From Paenibacillus hemerocallicola (GTDB lineage: Bacteria; Bacillota; Bacilli; Paenibacillales; NBRC-103111): DNA of 64,000 nucleotides. Each line of letters starts with the position of its first letter. Positions within the stretch are counted from its first letter, which is position 1. The notes beneath the pieces are model-generated. The model was not told where the DNA came from. It was given only the letters and a program-made list of their open reading frames with translations, and made no database searches. The translations under genes and the position numbers were made by a program. Of the stretch, positions 54,698 through 63,543 are shown one piece after another. The stretch is taken from NCBI RefSeq assembly GCF_006265175.1, contig NZ_VDCQ01000019.1, forward strand, positions 1-64,000, given 5' to 3'.

Positions 54698-54937
54698 TTA
54701 CGACGGCTTGAACATCCGGATGATCGCTTTGGCGGGCCAGGCATAGATGGAATAAAGGATCGTATCCAGATTGGGCCACTGCTTCTGCAAAACGAAGAGA
54801 ATTCCCGCATATGCGGAAAGCGCCGTCAGCGCCCCGTATACGGCGAGTTCCTTCCGGCTGCTCCGTTTCAGGGCGGACGTATTCGAAGCAAACATCAGGG
54901 CGTATAGGACGATCGTGACCGTAAACCTGATGAGCAT
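54698..54937 (-). CDS. Small two-helix membrane protein, putative germination receptor D subunit
   Basis: 79 residues from the ATG at 54937, preceded by GGAGG. Two membrane helices (MLIRFTVTIVLYALMFA and AVYGALTALSAYAGILFVL) and a basic C-terminus match the size and layout of the D subunits encoded in many ger operons. It lies between the C and B genes. Assignment rests on context and topology. Confidence 0.6.
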   Translation of the reverse strand: MLIRFTVTIVLYALMFASNTSALKRSSRKELAVYGALTALSAYAGILFVLQKQWPNLDTILYSIYAWPAKAIIRMFKPS

Positions 54938-54966
54938 AGTAATCCTCCGCTTTCCGTACGGTCTTG

Positions 54967-56124
54967 TTATGGCTCGAAGGTCGATTTCCATCCCCCGAGA
55001 CCGGTATTCGAAATACGGACCTGGATGCGGTATTCGAACGGGAGCTGCGAGAACCGGTCATCCCAATCCTCTTTCCATGATTTCCACAACCGCGGGTGCT
55101 TTTTGTACAGGTCGTTTCCGATCTCCAGCACGTCGGCCTTCCGCTTTTGAAGCGATTGGATGAATTCGCGCATTTGCCGCTCGAGAGTCGCCTCGATTTT
55201 GCCTTGGAAAGCGACGTGGTCTTCCGGCTTCATCAGCGAAGAACAGACAAGCTCGCGGACAGTCCCGGAAACGTTCATATGTACCGTAACCGATAAGGCT
55301 TCCCGATCGATACGCGGGACCAGCTTCGTTTCCGTTGTCTGAACCTCGAACGATTCGGATTGATCTTCGTTCTTATCGCAAGGAATCGGAACGATTCCGC
55401 TCCTGAATTTGCTTAGAAGCATCAAGTAGGCATGCACCTGATCGGGAGCAAGCTTGCCGACCAACACTCCCTTTGTGATGAGAGCGCCGCCGGAAACGAC
55501 GGCATGCTTCGGTTCCTTTTGCTGGATGTAGACATAGGGCATAACCGCGGCCCCCGTCTCGGTGTTCAATTGGGATTGGAGCTCGAGCAGGTTCATCTCG
55601 ACCGATTTGCCGGAATATTGCGTGGCGGACTGTCCGGCCCCTTTAAACTGGCGGCTTATCGTTTTCTCGATGTACGGCTTTTCGTCCAAGTACGGACCGG
55701 CTTTGCCTTGGGTGATCAGGATCGGAGTCGTCAAGCGGGGCTCGTCGTCCCGATAGAAGAAGTCGAGAATGTCTCCGAGCGGCCTTTTTCTCGCCAAGTC
55801 TTCCCCGATCAGAATTGCCTGCATGTGGCTCCACTGCGCCTTGCGTCCGAGATGCACCGTCAAATCGCGCGCCGCGTCGAAAACCGAATATCCCGTAGTC
55901 CGTATGTTGAAGGAAGACGCTTTCTTCGGCGTGGCGGCGGTCGTTCCTTCGTTCGGCTTGTAAAATTGCGTCGTCAGCTCGAGCTTGCCGTCCGCCGTTT
56001 CATCTATCGCCGCTCCCAGAATGAAGCCTCGCTCGTTAAGCTCCATTCGGCTGCAGCCGGGAGCGGACATCGTCACGACGAGAACAGTTCCTAAGCTTAC
56101 CAAGCGAACGACGATTCCTCTCAA
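54967..56124 (-). CDS. Spore germination receptor C subunit lipoprotein (Ger(x)C)
   Basis: 385 residues from a TTG at 56124 with AAAGGAG upstream; an out-of-frame ATG lies between the site and the start. A signal with lipobox (APGCS) is followed by the conserved ELNERGFILGAAID opening of Ger(x)C proteins and a body with GVLVGKLAPDQVHAYLML. The lipoprotein sits on the outer face of the spore inner membrane as part of the receptor. Confidence 0.9.
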   Translation of the reverse strand: MRGIVVRLVSLGTVLVVTMSAPGCSRMELNERGFILGAAIDETADGKLELTTQFYKPNEGTTAATPKKASSFNIRTTGYSVFDAARDLTVHLGRKAQWSHMQAILIGEDLARKRPLGDILDFFYRDDEPRLTTPILITQGKAGPYLDEKPYIEKTISRQFKGAGQSATQYSGKSVEMNLLELQSQLNTETGAAVMPYVYIQQKEPKHAVVSGGALITKGVLVGKLAPDQVHAYLMLLSKFRSGIVPIPCDKNEDQSESFEVQTTETKLVPRIDREALSVTVHMNVSGTVRELVCSSLMKPEDHVAFQGKIEATLERQMREFIQSLQKRKADVLEIGNDLYKKHPRLWKSWKEDWDDRFSQLPFEYRIQVRISNTGLGGWKSTFEP

Positions 56125-56150
56125 GCGGCATGGCTCCTTTGACCGGGCGG

Positions 56151-57635
56151 TTAGTCCGGACGCGCGAATTTTCGTCTCTTCGATAAACGGAACCGCTCCT
56201 TAAGCGGGGCCCGCACGATGACATCGAACAGCTGCAGCGGCCGCAGCGGGGCGATCGGCGCCAAATAAGGCTGGCCTAGCGAGCGAAGGCAGGTCAAATG
56301 GAGCAGGATCAGGATGAAGCCGATCATCAAGCCGAACCCGCCCAAGAAAAACGCCATGATCATCAACGGAAAGCTCAAAATGCGCAATGCGATCGCAATT
56401 TCGTACTGGGGAATGGAGAAAGAAGCGATCCCCGTCAAAGCGACGACTACAACCATGATCGGCGAGGCGATTCCCGCCGAAATGGCCGCATCCCCGATAA
56501 TGAGAGCGCCGACGATGCTGACCGAAGAGCCGATCGGCCTCGGCAGGCGAATGCCCGCCTCGCGCAGCAGCTCGAAAAAAAACTGCATAAGGACCGCCTC
56601 GACGAACGCGGGAAACGGAATGCCTTCCCTCGTGTCAAGCATGGCCAAGAGCAGATTCGAAGGAATCAGCTCCGGGTGAAACGTGGACAGGGCAATGTAC
56701 AGGCTCGGCAGCGTGAGGGCGATGACGAACGCGATCACCCTTAGCCAGCGAACGAGCGTTGAAATGATCGTCCGCTGATAATAGTCCTCCGCCGACTGGA
56801 ACAGCTCCGTAAATTTGATTGGGCATATGAGGATCGTTCCGCTGCCTTCCATCATTATGACGATTTTGCCCTCCAAGAGAGAGCTGACCGCGACGTCCGG
56901 GCGTTCGGTAATCCGGTATTGGGGGAACGGGGAATACACGGCATCCTCGATAAGCTCGCGGATATACGTAACGTCCAACGCTTCCGTCCTGTCGATGACC
57001 GAGACGCGGCGCTTCAGCTCGGCCAGCAGCTCGGGCTGGACGACGTTTTGCAAATAGCCGAGCACGAATTTCTGTTTCGTATGCGTGCCGGTCTCGTACA
57101 TCTCGATTTTGAATTCCGGTGTCGATAGACGGACCCGCAATAGTCCGATATTCGTATGCAGATCCTCGATCGTTCCTTCGCGAGGTCCGCTGATGACCGC
57201 CTCGCTGCTCGGCTCGGTGACGGCTCGGCGTTCGATCGATAACGCATCGAAACCGAGCGCCTTGTTCCAGCCGTCGAACAACAGCACCATCCTGCCTTCG
57301 ACGACGGAGCGAACGGCCTGGCCGATCCCGTTCAACAGCTCGAACGGCTTGTAAGATGCGCCGCCGCGCTCGAAAAAGGCTGCGATCCGATCGACCGAGG
57401 CAATTTCCGTCTCCCCCGGCATTTCGCGGACCAAGTTGAGCAGGACGGATTTGACGATGCTGACGTCCGGCTGCCGGATCAGAGTCTCGCAATACACGAC
57501 TGCCATATCGTGGGATAACGAGTTTCCGTACCGATAAGGATGGACTACAATATCATGGCAAGCGGCGAATGCTTCATTCACGGCTCGAAGGTTGTCGGCA
57601 AGCTCGGCCGCAATCGGAATGTCAGTAGCGCTCAT
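56151..57635 (-). CDS. Spore germination receptor A subunit (GerAA/GerKA family)
   Basis: 494 residues with GGAGG eight bases before the ATG. A large N-terminal soluble domain (about 1-290) precedes about five membrane helices, with the family signatures FPAFVEAVLMQFFFELLREAGIRLPRPIG and GDAAISAGIASPIMVVVVALTGIASF. The A subunit oligomerises in the spore membrane and helps open ion release on germinant binding. First gene of the operon. Confidence 0.95.
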   Translation of the reverse strand: MSATDIPIAAELADNLRAVNEAFAACHDIVVHPYRYGNSLSHDMAVVYCETLIRQPDVSIVKSVLLNLVREMPGETEIASVDRIAAFFERGGASYKPFELLNGIGQAVRSVVEGRMVLLFDGWNKALGFDALSIERRAVTEPSSEAVISGPREGTIEDLHTNIGLLRVRLSTPEFKIEMYETGTHTKQKFVLGYLQNVVQPELLAELKRRVSVIDRTEALDVTYIRELIEDAVYSPFPQYRITERPDVAVSSLLEGKIVIMMEGSGTILICPIKFTELFQSAEDYYQRTIISTLVRWLRVIAFVIALTLPSLYIALSTFHPELIPSNLLLAMLDTREGIPFPAFVEAVLMQFFFELLREAGIRLPRPIGSSVSIVGALIIGDAAISAGIASPIMVVVVALTGIASFSIPQYEIAIALRILSFPLMIMAFFLGGFGLMIGFILILLHLTCLRSLGQPYLAPIAPLRPLQLFDVIVRAPLKERFRLSKRRKFARPD

Positions 57636-57687
57636 GGAATCAGCCTCCGATCTGTCGTCCGCCCCGAGTCGTCTTGCATTAGTAAGG

Positions 57688-57705
57688 TTTCCCTATTACG
57701 GGAAA
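57688..57705. promoter_or_regulatory. Palindrome upstream of the germination operon
   Basis: tttccc, six bases, gggaaa lies 53 bp before the operon start. On the minus strand it is flanked by GAATA and CTTACTA, loosely like sigma-G boxes but with a spacing of about 20 instead of 18. It could be an operator or part of a forespore promoter. Confidence 0.3.
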
Positions 57706-57757
57706 ATATTCGTTGCGGAGGGGCTGGAGGGAGCAGGAGGGAGAATGTGCGATATAA

Positions 57758-57819
57758 GGGGCCAGAGGGCGATGGGGGCATGAGGGGAATGGGGGGAGGA
57801 AGGGACAGGAGGGCCTGGG
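57758..57819 (+). other. G-quadruplex-prone G-run cluster
   Basis: Eight runs of three to six G (at 57758, 57767, 57774, 57784, 57791, 57802, 57811 and 57817) lie within 62 bp on the plus strand. The tract begins within 12 bp of the 3' end of the diguanylate cyclase gene and precedes the germination operon, whose transcript strand is the C-rich one. Confidence 0.6.
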
Positions 57820-57830
57820 ACGCGGAAAGG

Positions 57831-59396
57831 TCAGCCCCGGCGGTGAAGGCTGACCTTGTTGCGGCCATTGCGCTTGGATTCGTACAGAGCCGCATCGGCG
57901 TCCCGGAGGACCGATTCCAGCGAGTCGCCGCCGCCTGTCGCCGACAGGGCTGCGGCTGCGCCGAAGCTGGCCGTTACGGCGAGCGGGCCGCCGGTCGTCG
58001 GCATCGGAGCGGCTTCCAGCGCCGTCCGAATGCGTTCGGCGAGCGCCCCGGCATCCTCCAGAGCCGCGTTCGGCAAGACGATCACGAATTCTTCGCCGCC
58101 ATAGCGGGCGAAGAGCGCCCCGTGGGGGAGATGTTGACGGCAAACGGATACGACATGCACGATCAGCCGGTCGCCCGTGTCGTGTCCATACGTGTCGTTG
58201 ACGCGCTTGAAGCGGTCGATGTCGAACAAAATGAACGAGACGGGCTCGTTTCGGCTCCGCGCCTCATCCAGCATCTTTTTGCTCCGGTGCAGCAACTGCG
58301 CGCGATTGAATATGCCGGTCAGTCCGTCGTAGTATGCCTGCTGCTCGAGCTGCCGCTGCATCCGCTTCTGCTCCGTGACGTCGATCAGCATGAGCAGACT
58401 GCCCGCCCGCTCGCCGTTGCGGAGCCGGACCGCCGAGGAGCGGACCTGATAGTAGGAGATTTCGGCTTTCGCAGCCCACGTCAGCTCATCCTGCGTGCCG
58501 TCCGCCAGGAGGTCGATCGGGAATGCTTCTCCGGTCATTTGCGTCCACGCCTCATCCAGCTTGCGACCGATCATGGAAGCGTGAAGCGCGGGAATCATTC
58601 GGCCGACGGCCGCATTGTAATCGACGAGCCTCCCCGAAGCATCCAGCACGAGCACGCCTTCTCTCATGCTTTCAAAAAGGCGTTCCTTCGCGATTGGCAC
58701 GATCGTGAAGGTTCGCGTCGAGATGATCGCCCATATGTACATCGCCGATGTGAAGCACATGACGATCGGCACCGGATCGCTGCCCGCCGGCGTCGCGTTC
58801 ATCAAATACAGGAAGGCGGCGATCATCGGAACGAACTGTCCGGCGATCAGGGCGGTCAGCTGCAGCCGGTACGCTTCGTTCGTCCGGTTCCACTGCCGTA
58901 GCAGCAGAACAGCGCCCGCCAGCAGGCAGCCAAAGGTGTAAGCGCCGTGCACGATGTACCATTGTCCGGCTTCGATGTCGACGAGCGACGACGGTCCGGT
59001 TTCCCGGAAGAAGACGGATTTATAGAAGAGATGATGCCAATCGTTCGTAGCCACCAGGGCAAAAGAGAGGAACGGAATGACGAGCATCGCCGCAGCGGCT
59101 TTGCCTGACACCGGCCTCCCGGTATAGCGCAGCACGAGCAGCAGGCCCAGCACGGGGGCGAACGGCATGCCTGCGTACTCAACGGTTGTCCAGAATTTGA
59201 CCTCCCGCATCGTCTCGCTTGCCAGCTCGAAGGCGAAGCCGAATATGTAGACGGCCTGTGCGGCGGTATACAGCAAATAGATCCGGGAACCCGGCATTTC
59301 CGCTCTGCGGATGTAAGCATATATAAACAGGAACACGCTGAGCACGCCCGAGGTCGTGACGAGCGTAATGTACATTGTAAGTTGGGAATTCGTCAT
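57831..59396 (-). CDS. Membrane diguanylate cyclase (7TM-PAS-GGDEF)
   Basis: 521 residues from the ATG at 59396 (GAGGT upstream). An N-terminal region with seven to eight membrane helices resembles HisKA_7TM sensors (about 1-225), a PAS-like domain follows (VLVLDASGRLVDYNAAVGR, about 240-340), and the GGDEF domain ends the protein (about 350-520) with RYGGEEFVIV, the active-site loop in the GGEEF form. An inhibitory RxxD site is not evident at the usual place. It should make c-di-GMP from two GTP. Monocistronic. Confidence 0.92.
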   Translation of the reverse strand: MTNSQLTMYITLVTTSGVLSVFLFIYAYIRRAEMPGSRIYLLYTAAQAVYIFGFAFELASETMREVKFWTTVEYAGMPFAPVLGLLLVLRYTGRPVSGKAAAAMLVIPFLSFALVATNDWHHLFYKSVFFRETGPSSLVDIEAGQWYIVHGAYTFGCLLAGAVLLLRQWNRTNEAYRLQLTALIAGQFVPMIAAFLYLMNATPAGSDPVPIVMCFTSAMYIWAIISTRTFTIVPIAKERLFESMREGVLVLDASGRLVDYNAAVGRMIPALHASMIGRKLDEAWTQMTGEAFPIDLLADGTQDELTWAAKAEISYYQVRSSAVRLRNGERAGSLLMLIDVTEQKRMQRQLEQQAYYDGLTGIFNRAQLLHRSKKMLDEARSRNEPVSFILFDIDRFKRVNDTYGHDTGDRLIVHVVSVCRQHLPHGALFARYGGEEFVIVLPNAALEDAGALAERIRTALEAAPMPTTGGPLAVTASFGAAAALSATGGGDSLESVLRDADAALYESKRNGRNKVSLHRRG

Positions 59397-59541
59397 GGTT
59401 ATACCTCGTTGTCGAAGCAGGATGTAGGGAACGCCTGTCCATACCCCCATCGTACCATACCGAAAGTACGCGACGATATGGGATATTAGGGCCTGTTTGA
59501 CGCGAATGCGAACAGCTTCCGTTCCGGGCTCCTTTCCATGC

Positions 59542-59567
59542 AAAAAGACGGCCTAGCGCGGTCGTCT
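59542..59567 (-). terminator. Minus-strand terminator after the second HesB-like gene
   Basis: An 8-bp stem (agacggcc / ggtcgtct, one wobble) is followed on the minus strand by five T. Confidence 0.7.
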
Positions 59568-59615
59568 CTTTCTCAGCCCGCTCGGCCGTCCCTCTTAACG
59601 TTAAGTAAAGTTTTT

Positions 59616-59900
59616 TTATTTGTTGCCGGACAGCTGGAAAAAAATATCTTCGCCTTTCGCATCAAGCGTCAAATCCCGGTTCTCCAAAAACCACAGATCC
59701 GCTTCCTCCATGAAAAACGTCAGCTTGCCGGCTTCCGTCCGGATGCCGACATCGATCGGCTTGCCGCTCATAATGCCCAGCGCATAAGGGTCTTCCCCGC
59801 CTCCGGCATACCGCACGAAAACCCGGACATGGTCCCCTTCGCGAAATCCCCACTCTTTGGTAAAACAGTGAATCGCCGCATCGGTCACAATGAGTTTCAT
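59616..59900 (-). CDS. HesB/YneR-like protein
   Basis: 94 residues starting LIVTDAAIHCFTKEWG, with VRVFVRYAGGGEDPYALGI and FFMEEADLWF, matching the YneR subgroup of HesB-like proteins. Only one cysteine (residue 12) is present, so the Fe-S ligands of IscA are missing. GGGGAA lies upstream. Role unknown. Confidence 0.75.
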   Translation of the reverse strand: MKLIVTDAAIHCFTKEWGFREGDHVRVFVRYAGGGEDPYALGIMSGKPIDVGIRTEAGKLTFFMEEADLWFLENRDLTLDAKGEDIFFQLSGNK

Positions 59901-60106
59901 CGATATTCCCCATTTCGCGCTTTGCTTACATTATGGTAATACAACAGGCTCTTTGTCAAATGGCGAAGACCGACGAATGCGGCTCCGCGACACTGGCCAT
60001 GTATGTTTCTTTTACCCATTTAGTACCAATCGTATCACTCCCGCAAAACGGCGCGTCCCCGACGAACTGTATAAGGATACGAGTACAGCCGTGTGGAGGA
60101 CACCTT

Positions 60107-60895
60107 ATGAGAAAAAAATGGATCACGATCACCTTGTCCGGATTGACCGGACTTTCTTTCCTGACCAATATCGCTTTCGCTTCGGGCGTCGCCAAGGTGG
60201 AGCTGGATGTCGTTCCGTTCCGCTGGATGGTGGGAGGGAAAGCATTCAGCTCCGAGACGCCGTACAACGACGGTGAAACGACGCTTCCGTCGAGTCTGAA
60301 TTACAAAGGGACGACTTATGTGCCGATCCGCTTGGCCGCCCAATCGCTCGGCTATCGGGTGGAATGGAACGACAAGACGAAGACGGCGATCGTCTCCGCG
60401 GAGAACGAAGACGATCCGATGGCCGATCAGCCGGATTCCAACGGCAACTATCCGGGCTACAAGTTTGTGCCGGCGCAGGGAGACGCGCCAGCATGGGAAC
60501 GCAAGGCCGATTCGATTTTGACGCTGGGCATGACTTTTATCGGAACTCCGTATGATTTCGGCGCTTCCTTGGGCCAAACCGAAACGTTCGACTGCTCTTC
60601 GTTCCTGAACTACATCTTCGGGGAGAAAGGCATCAAGCTGCCGAGAAATTCCCGCCAGCAAAGCGAGGTCGGGACGGAAATCGGCCTGGACCAAATCCGC
60701 AAAGGGGATTTGCTGTTCTTCACGACGCCGAAGCGGAAGGATAAGAACGGGGTCGAGCGGATCGGGCACGTTTCCGTCTATTTGGGCGACAACAAAGTGC
60801 TGCATACATACCGGACAGGCATCGGCGTCATCGTATCGGAGCTGGACGAACGTTGGAAGGGAAGGCTCATCAAAGTGAAGCGGATCGTCTCCTAA
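60107..60895 (+). CDS. Secreted NlpC/P60 endopeptidase with copper-amine-oxidase-like N-domain
   Basis: 262 residues from the ATG at 60107 behind GGAGG. A signal peptide (LTNIAFASG) precedes a stalk-like copper amine oxidase N-terminal domain (about 45-100, TTYVPIRLAAQSLGYRVEW). The catalytic NlpC/P60 domain has Cys163 in FDCSSF, His221 in RIGHVSVY and His233 in VLHTYR. It probably cleaves stem peptides in peptidoglycan outside the membrane. Confidence 0.92.
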   Translation: MRKKWITITLSGLTGLSFLTNIAFASGVAKVELDVVPFRWMVGGKAFSSETPYNDGETTLPSSLNYKGTTYVPIRLAAQSLGYRVEWNDKTKTAIVSAENEDDPMADQPDSNGNYPGYKFVPAQGDAPAWERKADSILTLGMTFIGTPYDFGASLGQTETFDCSSFLNYIFGEKGIKLPRNSRQQSEVGTEIGLDQIRKGDLLFFTTPKRKDKNGVERIGHVSVYLGDNKVLHTYRTGIGVIVSELDERWKGRLIKVKRIVS

Positions 60896-60913
60896 CATCC
60901 GGCACCGGTGGCC

Positions 60914-60949
60914 AAGCCGATTCTCCACGAACGGAGAGTCGGCTTTTTT
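60914..60949 (+). terminator. Terminator after the NlpC/P60 gene
   Basis: A 13-bp near-perfect stem (aagccgattctcc / ggagagtcggctt) with a 6-base loop and six T. Confidence 0.92.
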
Positions 60950-60954
60950 GCAGT

Positions 60955-61038
60955 TTCATAATTTATAAAGTTTCGGGGTCCCGGCAAAGAACCCGGATAA
61001 GCATCGGAGCAAGGACACCGCTTTGCGGGGTTATGTTG
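60955..61038 (-). repeat. Dispersed structured repeat, copy B
   Basis: Read on the minus strand this contains accccgcaaag, ttgctccgatgctta and gggaccccgaa followed by a tttataaatt end, the same blocks in the same order as copy A at 40660-40750. Spacing between blocks is conserved within a few bases. Confidence 0.7.
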
Positions 61039-61125
61039 CGCGTTAAAATCCGCACGAATGTAACCGCATTCTATGGTAAAATGAAGGCGATAAGGAATTC
61101 CCGATACCGATTAGGAGGAGCCGCA

Positions 61126-62430
61126 ATGGAACAAGATCGGAAACGGCGCAACGCGTCGCTCGGCAAGAAGCTGCTGAGGCTGCATGCATGGAACGGTTGG
61201 CTCGTACTCGTACTGGCGATAACCGGGATCGTTCTGTTCATTCCGGCGCTCCGCGGGGAATTCAGCCTTGTCCGGGTAACCTTGAAGCAGGCGCATATTA
61301 TACTCGGTCTTATCTCGGCGCTCGTGGTGCTGCTGTACGTACCGGCCATGCGCAAGCATCTGAAGCAGCTTCGGGGAAAGCCGCGCCAGCAATGGAATTT
61401 GGCCATCGTGCTGGCGCTGCTGGCCGGATGGATCGGTTCCGGTCTCGTGCTGTGGCAGTTCCGGTCGCTGCCTCCCGCGCTGACGAACATGGCGCTGTGG
61501 GTTCACGACCTGCTTACATGGGTCGGCGTGCCTTACGCCGTTTTTCACGCGGTTACCCGCAGCCGTTGGCTGAGGGTAAAGCGTCCCGGGGCGAGGGCGA
61601 AGGAAGGCGGCCCGGCTTCGTCCGGCGAAGCGCTGCCCGCCGTACATGTGCGTATGCGAATCGGCCGGGTAAACGGGTGGCTTCGCGATACGATATACAC
61701 CCGGCGCGCATTCCTGACATGGTCGTTCGCCGGCATTTTGCTGCTGCTGATCGGACCCAAATTCTCGCGTTGGCTGTTCTCCGGCACCGGTATGGGCAAG
61801 GTGTCGCTGGAATCGGCGCTAGCCGACCCGAACCGGATGCTTCCTGCTCCGACTCCGCTGGCCGATTCTCTCAAGCCGATCGGCGGCGGGGGGAAGGGCG
61901 AATTCCGCATATATACGGTTGTCGAGATGCCCGAATTCGCCTCGGAATCGTGGAAGTTTTGGATAAGCGGGCTGGTCGACAAACGATTGGAGTGGAATTG
62001 GGAGCAATTTCTGCAAATTCCCCGCAAGGCGCAGGTGAGCGACTTCCACTGCGTTACAGGCTGGTCGGTGTACAGCACGACATGGGAAGGCATTCCGCTG
62101 AAGGAGCTGCTCGCCATGGCGGGTGTCCAAAGCAACGCGAAGTATGTCAAGTTTTATTCAGGAGACGGCGTGTATACGGACAGCTTGACGATGGAGCAGG
62201 CGAACCTCGATGACGTGATGGTAGCCGTATTGATGGATGGCAAGCCGATCGTTCGGGATTTGGGCGGGCCGGTTCGTCTGCTCGTGCCGAAAATGTATGC
62301 GTACAAATCGGTAAAATGGCTGCGCAACATCGAACTGATCGAACAGGAGCATATCGGCTTCTGGGGCCGCAACGGCTACGACCAGCATGCATGGGTACCG
62401 GGGCAGAAGCCGAAAAACTTGTCGCTGTAG
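61126..62430 (+). CDS. Molybdopterin-dependent oxidoreductase with N-terminal membrane domain
   Basis: 434 residues from the ATG at 61126 behind AGGAGGAG. The N-terminal 180 residues have four membrane helices like a cytochrome-b-type anchor, followed by another hydrophobic segment behind TRRAFLTW. The C-terminal half (about 270-430) is a sulfite-oxidase-fold molybdopterin domain with the Mo-ligating Cys309 in FHCVTGWSV and the motif GGPVRLLVPKMYAYKSVKW. It resembles YedY/MsrP-like enzymes, which act outside the membrane. The fusion to a helical anchor suggests electron transfer to the quinone pool; the substrate is unknown. Confidence 0.87.
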   Translation: MEQDRKRRNASLGKKLLRLHAWNGWLVLVLAITGIVLFIPALRGEFSLVRVTLKQAHIILGLISALVVLLYVPAMRKHLKQLRGKPRQQWNLAIVLALLAGWIGSGLVLWQFRSLPPALTNMALWVHDLLTWVGVPYAVFHAVTRSRWLRVKRPGARAKEGGPASSGEALPAVHVRMRIGRVNGWLRDTIYTRRAFLTWSFAGILLLLIGPKFSRWLFSGTGMGKVSLESALADPNRMLPAPTPLADSLKPIGGGGKGEFRIYTVVEMPEFASESWKFWISGLVDKRLEWNWEQFLQIPRKAQVSDFHCVTGWSVYSTTWEGIPLKELLAMAGVQSNAKYVKFYSGDGVYTDSLTMEQANLDDVMVAVLMDGKPIVRDLGGPVRLLVPKMYAYKSVKWLRNIELIEQEHIGFWGRNGYDQHAWVPGQKPKNLSL

Positions 62431-62551
62431 ACGCTTAACGCAAAGGCCGATCGGCATATCCTAAGCCGCTCCGCCCGTAATTGCACCCAACCACCACCGT
62501 CTCGACTGGGTGGCGTATTAGTCGATAGGCCGCCCGTCTTTGAAATTCGTT

Positions 62552-63370
62552 TCACACTTGGTGTATTTTTCTGAATTTGGCCGGAGTAACGTGCAGGTGC
62601 TTCATGAACAACCGATTCAAATAATAGCCGTTCTCGTAGCCGATGCATTCGGATATTTGCTCGAGCGTCAGATCGGTTTGCAGCAGCAGCGTTTTGGCTT
62701 TTTCCAGCCGGATCGAAGTGAGGTAGTGGATTGGCGTGACGCCGAAATGCGATTTGTACTTTTGGGTAAGGCGAACGGGGCTGATGCCGAGCTCTGCCGC
62801 GATGTCCTTCAGGTCGATTTTGCGGAACGCGTGCTGTTGAATCATCGAGCAAGCCTCTTCCATAAGCGGATCGAGGCGGCTGGCTTCCGTTACGCCGGAT
62901 GACCACGGCTCCGAGCCGCATTCCTCGCAATAGAGCAGCCATAAGTCCTGCACATAGTGATTTCGGAGCTTATTCTGACGCTCGAAATCGAGGATTTCCG
63001 CTTTTCTCATGTTCGCATAATTGACCGCGAGCCGGCTCGTGTTGGCGATGCTGATTTTCCCGACCGGAGGCGTGAAGTCCGGGTCCTGTCCGGGCTCGCT
63101 GCGATAGGTCCAGCGCAGACGCAGCACATAGAACGACAGCGGGGTAACGATAACGCGGCGAAAAGGCAGTCCCGGGGGGCAGAACACCAGATCCCCGAAC
63201 GCGGCCGTTCCTTTATTTTCATTCAATTCGTAGTAAAACGAACCGTTTTCGACGGCAAAGACGATCCACTCTTTATACGTATCCTCGTTTAGAAGAAACT
63301 TCTCTTTCCTTTCCCAGTAAGAAGAATGAATGACTTGGGGCAAGTTGTCGCACATGTTGCGTACGTTCAT
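62552..63370 (-). CDS. AraC family transcriptional regulator
   Basis: 272 residues with GGAGGG upstream of the ATG. The N-terminal cupin-like region has DLVFCPPGLPFRRV, and the C-terminal helix-turn-helix pair has DIAAELGISPVRLTQKYKSH and ISECIGYENGYYLNRLF. It is divergent from the lipL-like gene, 173 bp away. The regulated genes are not obvious. Confidence 0.88.
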   Translation of the reverse strand: MNVRNMCDNLPQVIHSSYWERKEKFLLNEDTYKEWIVFAVENGSFYYELNENKGTAAFGDLVFCPPGLPFRRVIVTPLSFYVLRLRWTYRSEPGQDPDFTPPVGKISIANTSRLAVNYANMRKAEILDFERQNKLRNHYVQDLWLLYCEECGSEPWSSGVTEASRLDPLMEEACSMIQQHAFRKIDLKDIAAELGISPVRLTQKYKSHFGVTPIHYLTSIRLEKAKTLLLQTDLTLEQISECIGYENGYYLNRLFMKHLHVTPAKFRKIHQV

Positions 63371-63472
63371 GGATGTATCCCTCCGTCCGCCTGCTTCCTT
63401 TAATTTTATACTATCTTACTGTATGAAGCGGTATTTTAATAGTTTCCATATGATTTCGAGTGCCGATGAAGT

Positions 63473-63501
63473 TTGAACAAAATCCGTTTTCGTGCTATTC
63501 T
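63473..63501 (+). promoter_or_regulatory. Promoter of the lipL-like gene
   Basis: TTGAAC (63473-63478), 17-bp spacer and TATTCT (63496-63501) lie 43 bp before the start codon. Confidence 0.6.
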
Positions 63502-63543
63502 CTAACTGGATTTCGTATAACGCTACAATAAGGAGATGAGGAT

